The notes under the pieces were generated by a model, which had not been told where the DNA came from, searched no databases, and saw only the letters and a program-made list of their open reading frames with translations. A program made the position numbers and the translations under genes. Below are positions 37,801-47,074 of a stretch of DNA of 64,000 nucleotides, one piece after another. Numbering within the stretch: the first letter of the stretch is position 1; the number at the start of each line of letters is the position of its first letter. Source of the stretch: Rhodobacter aestuarii (GTDB lineage: Bacteria; Pseudomonadota; Alphaproteobacteria; Rhodobacterales; Rhodobacteraceae); assembly GCF_900156655.1 (NCBI RefSeq), contig NZ_FTOG01000005.1, positions 62,001 through 126,000 on the forward strand, read 5' to 3'.

Positions 37801-38300
37801 TGTACGCCCGGCTCCATGCGGATCGTGTAATTCACCTCGTTCGAGATGCGCGCATTCAGCGCGACCAGAAAATCTACCGTGCGGGTTTGGGTAAAATCCA
37901 CCGTGCCAATGAATTGCGCGAGCCGCGGGCCCTCGGGTTCGGGCGTGCGATAGATGCTCAGGTCTTCGCGCAGCTCCTCAGGGTAGTCAAAGGGCCAAAG
38001 CTCGGCGCTTTCCTCCAAGAAGAAGTCAAACGGGTTATAGACCGTCATATCAGCGACCAGATCGACCTCGATCTTGAATTCCGTCACCGGCTCGGGGAAC
38101 ACAAATCGCGCCAGCCAATTGCCATAGGGGTCTTGCTGGTGGTTCACAAAATGCCCGCCGGGGCTCACCTTCAGGCTGTGCGAAATCACCCGCGTGCGCG
38201 AATGCGGTGCCGGGCGCAGCCGGATGATTTGCGGGCCCAATGTCACCGGGCGGTCATAAGTGTAATGTGTAAGGTGATGAATGGATGCGTGGATCGCCAT
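34857..38300 (-). CDS. transglutaminase-like domain fused to DUF2126 amidoligase
   Basis: 1147 aa. Residues 1-320 repeat the transglutaminase plan: [20 protein letters not shown] at the N-terminus, Cys in [20 protein letters not shown], His in [11 protein letters not shown], Asp in [10 protein letters not shown]. The rest is DUF2126, classed as a putative amidoligase with a glutamine-synthetase-like fold ([53 protein letters not shown]). A Glu/Arg coiled insert (about 590-650) separates two parts of DUF2126. Start ATG at 38300 gives the family-typical MAIHASIHH; the frame runs further upstream into the regulatory region. First gene of the six-gene run. Confidence 0.9.
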   Translation of the reverse strand: MAIHASIHHLTHYTYDRPVTLGPQIIRLRPAPHSRTRVISHSLKVSPGGHFVNHQQDPYGNWLARFVFPEPVTEFKIEVDLVADMTVYNPFDFFLEESAELWPFDYPEELREDLSIYRTPEPEGPRLAQFIGTVDFTQTRTVDFLVALNARISNEVNYTIRMEPGVQTPDETLEKASGSCRDSSWLLVQVLRHLGFAARFVSGYLIQLAPDVKALDGPSGTEVDFTDLHAWVEVFLPGAGWVGLDPTSGLLAGESHIPLAATPHYRNAAPIAGGFSSAGAPEVGFEFDMQVKRVAEHPRITKPFSDEAWDRLNTLGRKVDETLAAGDVRLTMGGEPTFVSVDDFQSAEWNTKAVGPQKRGLADDLIRRLRHRFAPGGFLHYGQGKWYPGESLPRWTFSLYWRRDGQPVWRNPDLVAHEAAPQPLGAKEAGQFMATFAEKLGLDPAFAQPAYEDPGEWILKEANLPPNVSPQNSKLKNPEDRARYAKVFNRGLTEPSGYVLPIQPMWQAADKPARWRSELWKPRRGHIFLIPGDSPVGFRLPLGALPYIPPAAYPYAYPADPTVELAPLPDFHAAVAERRRAVQAEIDRLAQEEAEREAMLPPVTPGHAQGSIPGAPEAERQAMQPQDTHLGAGTDPSGGAVRTALTLEPRDGKLCLFMPPCDTLEDYLDLIASAEATAEELNLPIHIEGYAPPHDPRLNVIRVAPDPGVIEVNIHPAHSWEDCVATTEAIYEEARNSRLGADKFMIDGRHTGTGGGNHVVVGGATPNDSPFLRRPDVLKSLILIWQRHPCLSYLFSGLFIGPTSQAPRIDEARHDTLYELEIALSQIGDPVGGGPLPPPWLVDRLLRNMLIDVTGNTHRAEICIDKLYSPDGPTGRLGLVEFRGFEMPPHPRMSLAQQLLLRALIARCWNAPVKGRPVRWGTVLHDRFMLPHYLWEDLLSLLADLRQHGFDFDPVWFEAQSEFRFPFCGQVEAEGVHLELRQALEPWHVLGETGAIGGTVRYTDSSVERLQVKLTSLHQDRYTVMCNQRPVPLARTQTSGTSVAGVRFKAWQPPAALHPVLPVNTPLVFDIYDTWTGRALAGCTYHVAHPGGRNYDTFPVNAYEAEARRLARFEPYGHSGGSYTPAPEVPHPEFPLTLDLRRPIGLE

Positions 38301-38415
38301 GAAAGTCCCCTGTCCTTGGCCCGACTTTAGGCGGGCTACGCGTCGGTGCCATGTCAAAGCGTCACTTTTCATCTTTAGGCTGTGGAATTTCGGGCAGGTG
38401 CCTAAAAATTGAACG

Positions 38416-38426
38416 CTGCAGTGCAG
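38416..38426. promoter_or_regulatory. CTGC-AGT-GCAG site (PhaR-type operator)
   Basis: Matches the CTGC-N3-GCAG sequence reported for the PHA-responsive repressor PhaR of Rhodobacter (from memory). A second, weaker copy, CTGC-AAAT-GCAA, lies at 38459-38470, 43 bases on. Both lie upstream of the phasin gene and also upstream of the divergent transglutaminase/amidoligase operon. Confidence 0.55.
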
Positions 38427-38512
38427 CATTTTTGCCGGAGCACACGTAAAAAGCGATGCTGCAAATGCAAAAACGTGCTAGCGTAAGGCATCGCACCAGG
38501 GGAGGAATTGCG

Positions 38513-38869
38513 ATGGTTAAGGCACCCACTAAGACTGAGACGACAGCTTCGGTGATGGATGCGTGGTCGATGATGTTCGCACCACAAGCGCGTATGGCCG
38601 AGGCGATGATCGGGCAAAATATCGAAATGCTCGATTTCATCAAAACCCGGTTCGAGCGGGACAAGGCGATGCTTCGCGAATTGGCCGAGGCGTCTGATCC
38701 GATCGAAGCGGCAAAGCTTTGGCAAGATTTTTGGAGCCGGTTGTTCACCGATTATTCGGTGGAAACGACTAAGCTGGCTTCGCATGCCGGAGAGATTGCC
38801 GAAACGGCCTTGCGCAGCGCCACCGAGGAGGGCGCGGCGCTCATGACGATGGTCGCCAAAAAGGCTTGA
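38513..38869 (+). CDS. phaP: phasin family protein
   Basis: 118 aa, almost entirely helical and amphipathic, with the phasin-like spacing MIGQNIEMLDFIKTRFERDK and LWQDFWSRLFTDYSVETTKL. No signal peptide. Phasins coat polyhydroxyalkanoate granules. The ATG follows GGGGAGG. The gene precedes phaC by 104 bases, with a hairpin between, which would allow the coat protein to be made in excess over the synthase. Family assignment rests on composition and context. Confidence 0.75.
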   Translation: MVKAPTKTETTASVMDAWSMMFAPQARMAEAMIGQNIEMLDFIKTRFERDKAMLRELAEASDPIEAAKLWQDFWSRLFTDYSVETTKLASHAGEIAETALRSATEEGAALMTMVAKKA

Positions 38870-38910
38870 GCTAAGCTCCCCCACAGGGGCTCTCACGTCT
38901 TGCAAAGGAA

Positions 38911-38946
38911 AGGGGCGGGCGGTTCGCCGCCCCCCGAAATATCGGG
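38911..38946 (+). terminator. G/C-rich hairpins between phasin gene and phaC
   Basis: GGGGCGG (38912-38918) pairs with CCGCCCC (38927-38933); a second small hairpin CCCGA-AATA-TCGGG follows (38933-38946). No T-run, so probably partial termination or 3' end protection of the phasin mRNA. Confidence 0.4.
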
Positions 38947-38973
38947 CGTGCCCGCCCGTTTCACGAGGAAGAC

Positions 38974-40725
38974 ATGACTGCCCCTGCAAAGATCCGCCCC
39001 GAGGCGGAACCGGCACTGGATGAAGCCGGTTTCCGTCGTTTCGACCGTATGGTTCACGCTCTGATGGGCAAGGCAGAGGGGGGGCTTTCACCAGTCTCTC
39101 TGTGGCTGGCTTGGGCAGATTGGGCCTCGCATATGGCGATGAGCCCGGGCAAACAGGCCGAGGTCGGCTTTAACGCCATGGCGCGCGCGCAAAAACTGGC
39201 GGCAGAGGTGCAATGCCAGTTGAAAGGCGGGCGGCTTGATGGCGAGGCTTGTGTGGAGCCGATCAAATCTGATCGCCGCTTTGCGAGCCCCGATTGGCTG
39301 ACTTTTCCCTATTCCCTTTACGCCCAAGGCTTTTTGGCCACGCAAGCTTGGTGGCAAGAGACCGCGACCGGGCTTTCGGGCGTTGAGAAAAAGCACGAGC
39401 AATTGGTGGAGTTTTACGGGCGGCAAATGCTCGACATGCTGTCGCCTTCGAACTTTTTGGCCACCAACCCCGCACTGATCGCCCGCACCCAAGAAGAGGG
39501 TGGGCAGAACCTTGTGCGCGGCTGGAAACATATGGCCGAAGACATGCGCCATGCGCTTTTCCATGACGAAGAGGCCCCCGCCTTTACCCCCGGCGAGAAT
39601 GTCGCCGTGACTGACGGCAAGGTGGTGTTCCGCAATCGGTTGATTGAGCTGATCCAATACACCCCGGTCACCGATAAGGTGCATCCGGTGCCGCTGATGA
39701 TCGTGCCGGCGTGGATCATGAAATACTATATCCTTGATCTGACGCCGCCCGAAAGCCTGATTGGCTGGCTCGTGGAGCAGGGCTTTACGGTCTTCTGCAT
39801 CAGCTGGAAAAATCCCGAAGAAAACGACCGAGATCTTGGGTTTGACGATTACCGCGAATTGGGCGTGATGGCGGCGCTCGATGCGATTGGCAAAATCACC
39901 GGTGCGCCGAAGGTGCATGGGCTTGGCTATTGCTTGGGCGGCACGCTCCTTTCGGTGGCCGCCGCTGCGATGGCGCGGGATGGCGATGATCGTCTTGCCT
40001 CGCTTACCATGCTCGCCGCGCAGGTGGATTTCACCGAAGCGGGGGAATTGAGCCTCTTCACCAATGAAGACCAGCTTGCCCTTCTGGAAGATATGATGTG
40101 GCAAGAGGGGTTCTTGGACAAATCCGCGATGGCGGGCACCTTCTCGATGCTGAAATCGAAAGACCTAGTGTGGTCCAAGATGGTGCATGATTACATGCTG
40201 GGTGAGCGCGATGCCGCCTCGGCGCTGGGGGCTTGGTCGCAAGATGCGACGCGGATGCCCTATAAGATGCATTCGGAATATCTGCGCCATCTGTTCTTGA
40301 ACAATGATCTGGCTGACGGTCGGATGGAGGCGGGCGGCGCGCATGTGATGTTGCGCGACGTGCGCTGCCCGGTTTTTGCCGTGGCCACCGAAAACGACCA
40401 TATCGCGCCATGGCATTCGGTCTTCAAACTGACATGGCTGATGGGGGGCGAGGTGAGCTTCGCGCTGGTTTCGGGTGGGCATAACACCGGGATTGTTGCG
40501 CCGCCCGGCAGCCCGCGCGCCAAATATCGGCTGCTCACCCATGTGCATGGCCAGCCGCATCCCGGCCCCGAAGATTGGGCCGGTGCGGTGGAAAAAGTCG
40601 CGGGTTCGTGGTGGGGCGCTTGGGGCGAATGGCTGCGCGCCAAAGGCGGTGGCGAAGAAATCACGCCCCCCGCGCTTGGCAAAAGCCTTGGCGCGGCCCC
40701 AGGGCGCTATGTGCTCGGCCGCTAA
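38974..40725 (+). CDS. phaC: class I poly(3-hydroxyalkanoate) synthase
   Basis: 583 aa. The N-terminal domain (about 1-215) is followed by the alpha/beta-hydrolase core: lipase-like box GLGYCLGGTLLSVAAA with the catalytic Cys, Asp in ATENDHIAPWHSVFKL, and the catalytic His in SGGHNTGIVAPPG. VPAWIMKYYILDLTPPESLI and the following QGFTVFCISWKNP are class I landmarks. It polymerises (R)-3-hydroxyacyl-CoA on granules. phaA/B, phaZ and phaR are not in the window. Confidence 0.95.
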   Translation: MTAPAKIRPEAEPALDEAGFRRFDRMVHALMGKAEGGLSPVSLWLAWADWASHMAMSPGKQAEVGFNAMARAQKLAAEVQCQLKGGRLDGEACVEPIKSDRRFASPDWLTFPYSLYAQGFLATQAWWQETATGLSGVEKKHEQLVEFYGRQMLDMLSPSNFLATNPALIARTQEEGGQNLVRGWKHMAEDMRHALFHDEEAPAFTPGENVAVTDGKVVFRNRLIELIQYTPVTDKVHPVPLMIVPAWIMKYYILDLTPPESLIGWLVEQGFTVFCISWKNPEENDRDLGFDDYRELGVMAALDAIGKITGAPKVHGLGYCLGGTLLSVAAAAMARDGDDRLASLTMLAAQVDFTEAGELSLFTNEDQLALLEDMMWQEGFLDKSAMAGTFSMLKSKDLVWSKMVHDYMLGERDAASALGAWSQDATRMPYKMHSEYLRHLFLNNDLADGRMEAGGAHVMLRDVRCPVFAVATENDHIAPWHSVFKLTWLMGGEVSFALVSGGHNTGIVAPPGSPRAKYRLLTHVHGQPHPGPEDWAGAVEKVAGSWWGAWGEWLRAKGGGEEITPPALGKSLGAAPGRYVLGR

Positions 40726-40746
40726 GGCGCCATCGCAGACACAAAA

Positions 40747-40772
40747 AAGGGCGGTCCCGTGGGGCCGCCCTT
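40747..40772. terminator. bidirectional terminator between phaC and pgk
   Basis: AAGGGCGG / CCGCCCTT arms plus inner CCC/GGG pairing, A-run on the left and TTCTGTTT on the right, between convergent genes. Confidence 0.75.
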
Positions 40773-40794
40773 CTGTTTGGCCATGATGCCAAAC

Positions 40795-41985
40795 TTATTT
40801 CATCAGCGCAGCCACGCCGGGTAGTTCTTTGCCTTCCATCCATTCAAGGAAGGCGCCGCCTGCTGTGGAGATATAGCTGAAGTCGTCTGCGGCACCGGCT
40901 TTATTGAGTGCGGCCACGGTATCCCCGCCGCCCGCAACCGAGGTCAGCTTGCCATCTTGGGTGAGTTCCGCTGCCTTTTGTGCCGCCGCATTCGTGGCCG
41001 CATCGAAGGGCGCAATTTCAAAGGCCCCGAGCGGACCGTTCCAGATCAGCGTTTTCGAGGCTTCGAACACAGTGGCGATTTCTTCGACCGATTTCGGACC
41101 CGCGTCCAAAATCATCGCATCGCTCGGGCAGTCGGTGTTTGGCACGGTTTCGTTTTCGGCATTGGCTTTGAACTCGCGCGCCACCACCACATCAACCGGC
41201 AGGTGGATCGCGCAGCCAGCGGTTTTTGCTTTTTCCAAGATATCTCGCGCGGTCTCGGCCATTTCACGTTCGGCCAAGGATTTGCCCACGTCGATGCCTT
41301 GCGCCACCAAGAAGGTGTTGGCCATGCCGCCGCCGATGACGAGGTGATCGACCTTGCTCACAAGGTTGCCCAGAAGGTCGAGCTTGGTCGACACTTTCGC
41401 GCCGCCCACAACGGCACAGACCGGGCGCACCGGGGCCCCAAGCGCGGCTTCAAGCGCTTTGAGTTCGGCTTCCATCAAACGGCCCGCAGCCGAGGGCAAG
41501 ATATGCGCCACGCCTTCGGTCGAGCTGTGCGCACGGTGCGCCGCAGAGAAAGCATCGTTCACATAGACCTCACCGAGTGCCGCCATGGCCGCGCTCAGTT
41601 CCGGGTCGTTTTTCTCTTCGCCCGCATGGAAACGGGTGTTTTCCAAAAGCAGCACTTCGCCCGCTTCAAGCGCGGCGACAGCGGTTTTCGCCGGGCCACC
41701 GATGCAGTCTTCGGCAAATTTCACCGGCGCACCCAGCGCCTTTTCCAGTTCCGGCACCAAGGGGCGCAGGCTCATTTCCGGCACCACTTGGCCTTTCGGG
41801 CGGCCAAAGTGCGCGAGCAGCACGGGTTTGCCGCCCTTGGCGAGGATGTCTTTCACCGTCGGCACGATCTTGAGGATCCGCGTCGCATCGGTCACCACGC
41901 CGTTTTCCACCGGCACGTTGATGTCGACGCGCACCAGCGCGACCTTGCCCGCCAGTTCCACCTCGTCGAGCGTTTTCCAAGCCAT
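40795..41985 (-). CDS. pgk: phosphoglycerate kinase
   Basis: 396 aa, normal length. [52 protein letters not shown] and the nucleotide loop [12 protein letters not shown]. It transfers phosphate between 1,3-bisphosphoglycerate and ADP. The ATG at 41985 has AGGAG seven bases upstream; the ATG six bases earlier is too close to that site. gap, usually adjacent, is 18 kb away. Confidence 0.96.
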   Translation of the reverse strand: MAWKTLDEVELAGKVALVRVDINVPVENGVVTDATRILKIVPTVKDILAKGGKPVLLAHFGRPKGQVVPEMSLRPLVPELEKALGAPVKFAEDCIGGPAKTAVAALEAGEVLLLENTRFHAGEEKNDPELSAAMAALGEVYVNDAFSAAHRAHSSTEGVAHILPSAAGRLMEAELKALEAALGAPVRPVCAVVGGAKVSTKLDLLGNLVSKVDHLVIGGGMANTFLVAQGIDVGKSLAEREMAETARDILEKAKTAGCAIHLPVDVVVAREFKANAENETVPNTDCPSDAMILDAGPKSVEEIATVFEASKTLIWNGPLGAFEIAPFDAATNAAAQKAAELTQDGKLTSVAGGGDTVAALNKAGAADDFSYISTAGGAFLEWMEGKELPGVAALMK

Positions 41986-42122
41986 AGTCATTCTCCTGAT
42001 GTCTGCGCGTGGCGGGGGCCGTCCACCCGCGGCTGGCGCAAACTTGCCCCGATGCGCAGCCCCCGTCAACGCCCCGCGTGGTCTTCACGCGAGGCGTTTC
42101 GCATTCGTTAGAGGGTGTCAGG

Positions 42123-42539
42123 TCACTTCGGTGTGTAAATATACGTGTTGCCCTCCCAAGAGATCACGTAGCAGCTGTTTTCGTTCACCCGCATAACGTC
42201 GGAACGTTGGTGTTGCGTGCGGGATTCTGCATCCGCTGCTTTTAAGTTAGCTCCGGAGCAATAGGGGATCGAAACCAGTTGGTAGCCTTTGTCTCGAAGG
42301 CATATCTCGTTCGTTTTCGCGCGAATTTGGGTGTTGGTGTCGACTGAGTAGAGGCCGGTGTACGGGCCCCAAGAAACTTGAGTATTGGTCGGTACCTGCC
42401 GGGTAGACTCCGCTTGACAAAAAACTGTATCGCGCTCGTAGCGGTCAAACGTAACCCCATTTTTGACTGGAACAGTCGTGGCCTCACAGCCTCCTAAAAC
42501 TGCCACTAATGGGAGAATCATAATCTTTGCTAACTTCAT
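42123..42539 (-). CDS. small lipoprotein of unknown function, AT-rich
   Basis: 138 aa. Lipobox LVAVLGGC puts the acylated Cys at residue 18. Mature part is polar, with four more Cys (FCQAE, ICLRD, YCSGA, SCYVI) that could pair. No family recognised. Base composition is clearly lower in GC than the flanking genes, with codons such as TTA, ATA and AGA that neighbours avoid; this suggests recent acquisition or weak expression. Lies alone between pgk and the cyclophilins. Confidence 0.7.
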   Translation of the reverse strand: MKLAKIMILPLVAVLGGCEATTVPVKNGVTFDRYERDTVFCQAESTRQVPTNTQVSWGPYTGLYSVDTNTQIRAKTNEICLRDKGYQLVSIPYCSGANLKAADAESRTQHQRSDVMRVNENSCYVISWEGNTYIYTPK

Positions 42540-42791
42540 GGTGGTCTCGGTTATTGAATATTACCCTTTGATAACAAGATGATATGGGTGTGTTTGTTGC
42601 GCAAAAGTTACTGGTATTTCGATTTGGCTGCGACATATTGTCATGCTTGTTTTGGCGTTTGATGGTTCGGCTTGGATTGAGGTGTTGGGACGGAGGACTG
42701 TCCATGCGGTCGTGAAAATCGACCCACGCTTTGCCCTTTTCAGCCGCGCGCACAGTGCTTAAGTTGCGCCCAGACCAATCAGGAGAGCCCC

Positions 42792-43298
42792 ATGGCCGAT
42801 ATCAAAGACCCCGAGAACACCATCATCATCACCCTCAAAGATGGCCCCGTGGTGATTGAGCTGCTCAGCGACGTTGCGCCGGGCCATTGCGAGCGGATGA
42901 AACAGCTTGCCCGCGACGGTGCCTATGACAACGTCGCTTTCCACCGCGTGATCGAAGGGTTCATGGCGCAAACTGGCGATGTTGAACACGCCAATATGGA
43001 AAAAGACTACAACCCGCGTCGCGCCGGTACGGGCGGGTCGCAATACCCTGATCTGAAAGCCGAATTCTCCAAACTGCCGCATGATCGTGGCACCCTTGGG
43101 GCGGCGCGTTCGATGAACCCGAACTCGGCCAACAGCCAGTTCTTCATCAACTTCTCCGACAACCATTTCCTCAACGGCCAATACACCGTCTATGGCCGCG
43201 TGATTGAGGGCATGGAGCATGTCGACAAAATCGCCCGTGGCGAGCCGCCGGCAAGCCCGGACCGCATGATCTCGGTGAAGGTGGCGGCGGATGCGTAA
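42792..43298 (+). CDS. ppiB: cytoplasmic peptidyl-prolyl isomerase (cyclophilin)
   Basis: 168 aa cyclophilin without signal peptide. AFHRVIEGFMAQTGDVE, NSANSQFFINFSDNHFLNGQ and YTVYGRVIEGMEHVDKIARG hold the active-site Arg, Phe, Gln and His/Leu positions. It speeds cis-trans isomerisation of Xaa-Pro bonds. CAGGAGAG precedes the ATG. It overlaps the next cyclophilin gene by eight bases. Confidence 0.93.
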   Translation: MADIKDPENTIIITLKDGPVVIELLSDVAPGHCERMKQLARDGAYDNVAFHRVIEGFMAQTGDVEHANMEKDYNPRRAGTGGSQYPDLKAEFSKLPHDRGTLGAARSMNPNSANSQFFINFSDNHFLNGQYTVYGRVIEGMEHVDKIARGEPPASPDRMISVKVAADA

Positions 43299-43872
43299 GC
43301 TTCTCGCAGCTGGTGTGCTGGCCTTTGCGGCCAGCACTGCTTTCGCGCAAGATGGCACCACCGCGCCCGATGGGCCGGGGCCGAACCTCGTGCTCGAAAT
43401 CGGGGGCGAAACCTCGGGCCGCGTGGTCATTGACCTGCTGCCCGATGTCGCGCCCCAGCATGTGGAGCGGATCACCCAATTGGCCAATGAGCACGCCTAT
43501 GATGACGTGGTGTTTCACCGCGTGATCGGCGGTTTCATGGCGCAAACGGGCGATGTGCAGTTCGGTAAGCGGGGCGGCGATATTCAAATGGCGGGCATGG
43601 GCGGCTCGAAATACGGCGATCTTCCGGCTGAATTCTCGAACCGGTCGTTCACCCGTGGCATGGTCGGCATGGCGCGTTCGGCGGACCCCAATTCCGCCAA
43701 CAGCCAGTTCTTCATCATGTTTGAACCGGCGCCGCATCTGGATGGCCAATACACCATCGTCGGTCATGTGATCGAGGGGATGGAGGTCGTTGATACGATC
43801 AAGAAAGGCCCGCCGCAGCTCAACGGGCTGGTGGAAGACCCCGATTACATCGTGACTGCGACGGTCGAATAA
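43291..43872 (+). CDS. ppiA: periplasmic peptidyl-prolyl isomerase (cyclophilin)
   Basis: 193 aa. Signal peptide MRKLLAAGVLAFAASTAFA, cleaved before QDG, then a complete cyclophilin domain (VFHRVIGGFMAQTGDVQ, NSANSQFFIMFEPAPHLDGQ). It is the exported twin of the upstream protein; the two share most active-site motifs and are clearly a tandem duplication in which one copy gained a signal peptide. Co-translated with the first by the eight-base overlap. Confidence 0.93.
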   Translation: MRKLLAAGVLAFAASTAFAQDGTTAPDGPGPNLVLEIGGETSGRVVIDLLPDVAPQHVERITQLANEHAYDDVVFHRVIGGFMAQTGDVQFGKRGGDIQMAGMGGSKYGDLPAEFSNRSFTRGMVGMARSADPNSANSQFFIMFEPAPHLDGQYTIVGHVIEGMEVVDTIKKGPPQLNGLVEDPDYIVTATVE

Positions 43873-43917
43873 ACCGGGCGGCAAGGGGGCTTGGCCCCTC
43901 TTGGCCTGAACCAAAAA

Positions 43918-43947
43918 GAAAGGGCGCCCATATTGGAGCGCCCTTTT
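43918..43947. terminator. terminator after the cyclophilin pair
   Basis: AAAGGGCGC / GCGCCCTTTT arms around an internal loop, ending in a T-run on the plus strand. Confidence 0.75.
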
Positions 43948-43960
43948 GCATTTCATCTTG

Positions 43961-43997
43961 CCCGAAATATCCCGGGGGTGCGGGGGCAGCGCCCCCG
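43961..43997. repeat. CCCGAAATATC element with GC hairpin
   Basis: CCCGAAATATC (43961-43971) leads into the hairpin CGGGGGC-AGC-GCCCCCG (43981-43997). The same 11 bases occur at 38933-38943. Elements of this look are frequent between Rhodobacteraceae genes (from memory). It lies 21 bases past the tyrS stop on the minus strand. Confidence 0.45.
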
Positions 43998-44017
43998 TCG
44001 CACTTACCCAGTCGTTT

Positions 44018-45268
44018 TTAGCCCAGTTGCACCAGCGCATGGCGTTTTTTGCCCGCGCTCAGTTTTACCGGCTCTGCCAGATCGGCGGGGGTGAACATGC
44101 GCCCCGCATCGGTGCAGGTCTCGTCATTCACTTTCAGCCCGCCCTCGGCAATCAGCCGCTTGCCGTCTTTGCCGGTCTTCGCCAACCCCGAGCGCACCAC
44201 AAGCTGCGCCAAGCTGATGCCCTCGCCCAATTCAGCCGCGGGCAGGTTCAGCGTCGGTAGGTCATCGCCCACGCCGCCCTTTTCAAACACTTCGCGCGCG
44301 GTGGCCTCGGCGGCTGCGGCGGCCTCGGCCCCGTGCAGGAGCGTGGTCACCTCATTGGCGAGGATGATCTTCGCGCCATTGATCTCAGACCCTTCGAGCT
44401 TGCCCAAGCGCTCGCATTCTTCCACCGGCAGATCGGTGTAGAGCTTGAGGAAGCGGCCGACATCGGCATCGGTCGTGTTACGCCAGAACTGCCAGAATTC
44501 GTAAGGCGAAAGCATCTCGCCCGAAAGCCAGACCGCGCCGCCTTGGCTCTTGCCCATCTTGCGGCCATCCGAAGTGGTCAAAAGCGGCGTCGTCAGCCCG
44601 TAAATCTCACGGTCGCAGACACGGCGCGTGAGGTCGATCCCGTTGATGATATTGCCCCATTGATCCGAGCCGCCCATCTGCAACAGGCACTCATAGCGCC
44701 GGTTGAGTTCAAGGAAGTCATAGGCTTGCAAGATCATGTAGTTGAATTCGAGGAAGCTGAGCGATTGCTCGCGATCAAGTCGCGACTTCACCGATTCAAA
44801 GCTGAGCATCCGGTTGACCGAGAAATGCCGCCCGATATCGCGCAGGAACTCGAGGTAGTTCAGCCCGTCGAGCCATTCGGCATTGTTGCGCATCATCGCG
44901 CCATTGCCGCTGTCGCTATAGTCCAAATACCGCGCAAAGACGCGCTGCATGCCCGCGATGTTTTCATCGATCTTTTCGGGCGTCAGCAGCGGGCGTTCTT
45001 CGGAGCGGAAGCTCGGATCGCCCACTTTCGTGGTGCCGCCGCCCATCAAGGTGATCGGGCGGTTGCCGGTTTTTTGGAACCAGCGCAGCAGCATGATGTT
45101 GAGCAAATGCCCCACATGCAAGCTCGCGGCGGTGGCATCATAGCCGATATAGGCTGTCACCATGCCGCGCGCGAGCGCCGCGTCGAGTTCTTGCAAATCG
45201 GTGCAATCGGCGAGGAATCCGCGCTCGATAATCACGCGCAGGAATTCCGATTTCGGGTGATAGGTCAT
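44018..45268 (-). CDS. tyrS: tyrosyl-tRNA synthetase
   Basis: 416 aa class I synthetase. HIGH-type motif SLHVGHL, KMSKS-type motif KMGKSQGG, substrate site [11 protein letters not shown], and a C-terminal S4 RNA-binding domain (about 350-416, [20 protein letters not shown]). ATG at 45268 with AAGGA eight bases upstream; the long in-frame extension is antisense to anmK and rejected. Divergent from anmK. Confidence 0.95.
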   Translation of the reverse strand: MTYHPKSEFLRVIIERGFLADCTDLQELDAALARGMVTAYIGYDATAASLHVGHLLNIMLLRWFQKTGNRPITLMGGGTTKVGDPSFRSEERPLLTPEKIDENIAGMQRVFARYLDYSDSGNGAMMRNNAEWLDGLNYLEFLRDIGRHFSVNRMLSFESVKSRLDREQSLSFLEFNYMILQAYDFLELNRRYECLLQMGGSDQWGNIINGIDLTRRVCDREIYGLTTPLLTTSDGRKMGKSQGGAVWLSGEMLSPYEFWQFWRNTTDADVGRFLKLYTDLPVEECERLGKLEGSEINGAKIILANEVTTLLHGAEAAAAAEATAREVFEKGGVGDDLPTLNLPAAELGEGISLAQLVVRSGLAKTGKDGKRLIAEGGLKVNDETCTDAGRMFTPADLAEPVKLSAGKKRHALVQLG

Positions 45269-45327
45269 CGTGCTTGTTCCTTTGGCTTGGCCATGCGTAT
45301 ATCGGCCGAAACTCCAAAGGGGAAGCC

Positions 45328-46455
45328 ATGTTAAAGGCGCAGCCGGTCTGGGCGCTTGGCGCAATGTCGGGAACCTCGCTTGACGGGGTGGATGTGGCTG
45401 CGCTGCGCACCGATGGGGTGGAAATTCTCGACTTTGGGCCCGCCCTTTACCGGGCCTATAGCGCGGCGGAACGTGCGGTGATTCACACGGCCTTGGGCGC
45501 TTGGCCCGGTGCGCCGGGGGTAGAGGCTGCCGCCGAGGTGGTGGAAACCGCCCATGCCGAGGTGCTAAGCGATTTGCTGGCGCGCTGCCCCGAGGCGGAA
45601 TTGGTGGGCTTTCACGGTCAAACGCTGGCGCATGATCCTTTGGGGCTGACGGGCGCGCCGCGCACGCATCAGGCGGGTGATGGCGATTTGCTGGCCGAAG
45701 TGTTGGGCCGCACTGTGGTGTGGGATTTCCGCAGCTCTGATGTGGAACTGGGCGGGCAGGGTGCGCCTTTGGCGCCGTTTTTCCATTTTGCCTGCGCGAC
45801 ATGGGCGGGGCTCACCGCGCCGTTGGTGTTTTTGAATTTGGGCGGTGTCGGCAATGTCACCTTTGTGGACCCGCGCGCGGCGGGGCCAGAGGTGAAAGGC
45901 GCCTGTTTGGCCTTTGACACCGGGCCCGCCAATGCGCCGATCAATGATCTGATGCAGGCGCGGCTTGGGAAGGGCTATGACGAAGGTGGCGCACTGGCGC
46001 AAGCGGGCCGGGTGGATGAGGCCTTTGTTGAGCGCTTTCTGAACCACAGCTATTTCTTAAAAGTGCCGCCGAAATCTTTGGACCGAAATGATTTTGCGCA
46101 AGCGCTCTCGGGTGTGGAGGCGCTCTCTGACGCTGATGCCGCGGCCACGCTCACCGCTTGCGCTGCGGCTGCCGTGGCGCGCGGGTTTGAGCATTTCCCA
46201 ACTGCGCCAGCAGCGGTTTACGTGGCAGGCGGCGGGCGGCTAAACGTGGCCTTGATGGCGGAGCTTGCGCGGCGGCTGCCCTGCGCTGTGGCCCCTGTGG
46301 AAGACCTTGGGCTTGATGGCGATATGCTGGAGGCGCAGGCCTTTGCCTATTTGGCGGTGCGGGTGGCGCGCGGCTTGCCGACCTCTGGCCCGTCAACCAC
46401 GGGCGTTGCGGCGCTTGTGGGCGGGGGCCGCGTCTCCAAGCCGCAGGGAATATAA
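45328..46455 (+). CDS. anmK: anhydro-N-acetylmuramic acid kinase
   Basis: 375 aa ASKHA-fold kinase. [20 protein letters not shown] opens the protein; [31 protein letters not shown] and [17 protein letters not shown] are family signatures. It phosphorylates anhydro-MurNAc to MurNAc-6-P in cell-wall recycling. ATG at 45328 after AAAGGGGAAG. The 59-base gap to tyrS carries both promoters. Confidence 0.95.
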   Translation: MLKAQPVWALGAMSGTSLDGVDVAALRTDGVEILDFGPALYRAYSAAERAVIHTALGAWPGAPGVEAAAEVVETAHAEVLSDLLARCPEAELVGFHGQTLAHDPLGLTGAPRTHQAGDGDLLAEVLGRTVVWDFRSSDVELGGQGAPLAPFFHFACATWAGLTAPLVFLNLGGVGNVTFVDPRAAGPEVKGACLAFDTGPANAPINDLMQARLGKGYDEGGALAQAGRVDEAFVERFLNHSYFLKVPPKSLDRNDFAQALSGVEALSDADAAATLTACAAAAVARGFEHFPTAPAAVYVAGGGRLNVALMAELARRLPCAVAPVEDLGLDGDMLEAQAFAYLAVRVARGLPTSGPSTTGVAALVGGGRVSKPQGI

Positions 46456-46506
46456 GACGGAAACGGCGCAGCCTTTCGTTCCATAAGCGAATGACAGGAG
46501 GATGCC

Positions 46507-46968
46507 ATGACGACTTCTGCTTCCACCCCGCGCCCGCCGTTTTCCAACCGTGCAACCGCTGTGTTTTTGGCGGGCTTCACCTTCCTTGGGTTGGCGCTTT
46601 CGGGCCTTGCTATTGCCTTGGCCCCGGCGGGCAGGCTTGCGACACAACTCCATTGGACGCTTTTGGGGCTGAGCCGCGCGCAATGGGAGAGCCTGCACCT
46701 GACGCTGGGGATGTTCTTTCTGCTCGCCGCAGGCTGGCACATCTGGCTGCATTGGTCGGTGATCACCAACCTGCTGTGGTCGGCCCGTGCGCGCGTAATT
46801 TGCCACCGCCGTGAGGTGGGGCTGGCGCTTGTTTTGGTGGGCGCGTTGAGCGCTTTGGCGATTGCCGATCTGCCGCCCGCCAACTGGCTCACTGACACGT
46901 CAGACTATTTCAAACGTAGCTTCTGGGGGGATCTGCCGCCCCTTGACCAAGGCCACCGTCGCCCGTAA
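46507..46968 (+). CDS. DUF4405 family membrane protein
   Basis: 153 aa with three or four membrane spans. QWESLHLTLGMFFLLAAGWH then IWLHWSVITN is the DUF4405 core, with His residues that could bind heme as in small b-type cytochromes. An ATG after CAGGAGGATGCC is a strong start. Function unknown. It follows anmK by 51 bases on the same strand. Confidence 0.8.
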   Translation: MTTSASTPRPPFSNRATAVFLAGFTFLGLALSGLAIALAPAGRLATQLHWTLLGLSRAQWESLHLTLGMFFLLAAGWHIWLHWSVITNLLWSARARVICHRREVGLALVLVGALSALAIADLPPANWLTDTSDYFKRSFWGDLPPLDQGHRRP

Positions 46969-47074
46969 ACGGCCCAAGCCGAAAAACGTAAGACCGGTCA
47001 GGTTATCCCGGTCACCGCCCACAAGCGGGAGTTAGTCGATCTCGATCCCACGGCGCTGCATTCGAGGGAGACAG

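Noticed and set aside
42484-42753. 89-aa frame upstream of the AT-rich lipoprotein gene
   Set aside because: Overlaps the lipoprotein start, no ribosome site, Asn/Ser/Arg-rich low-complexity translation.
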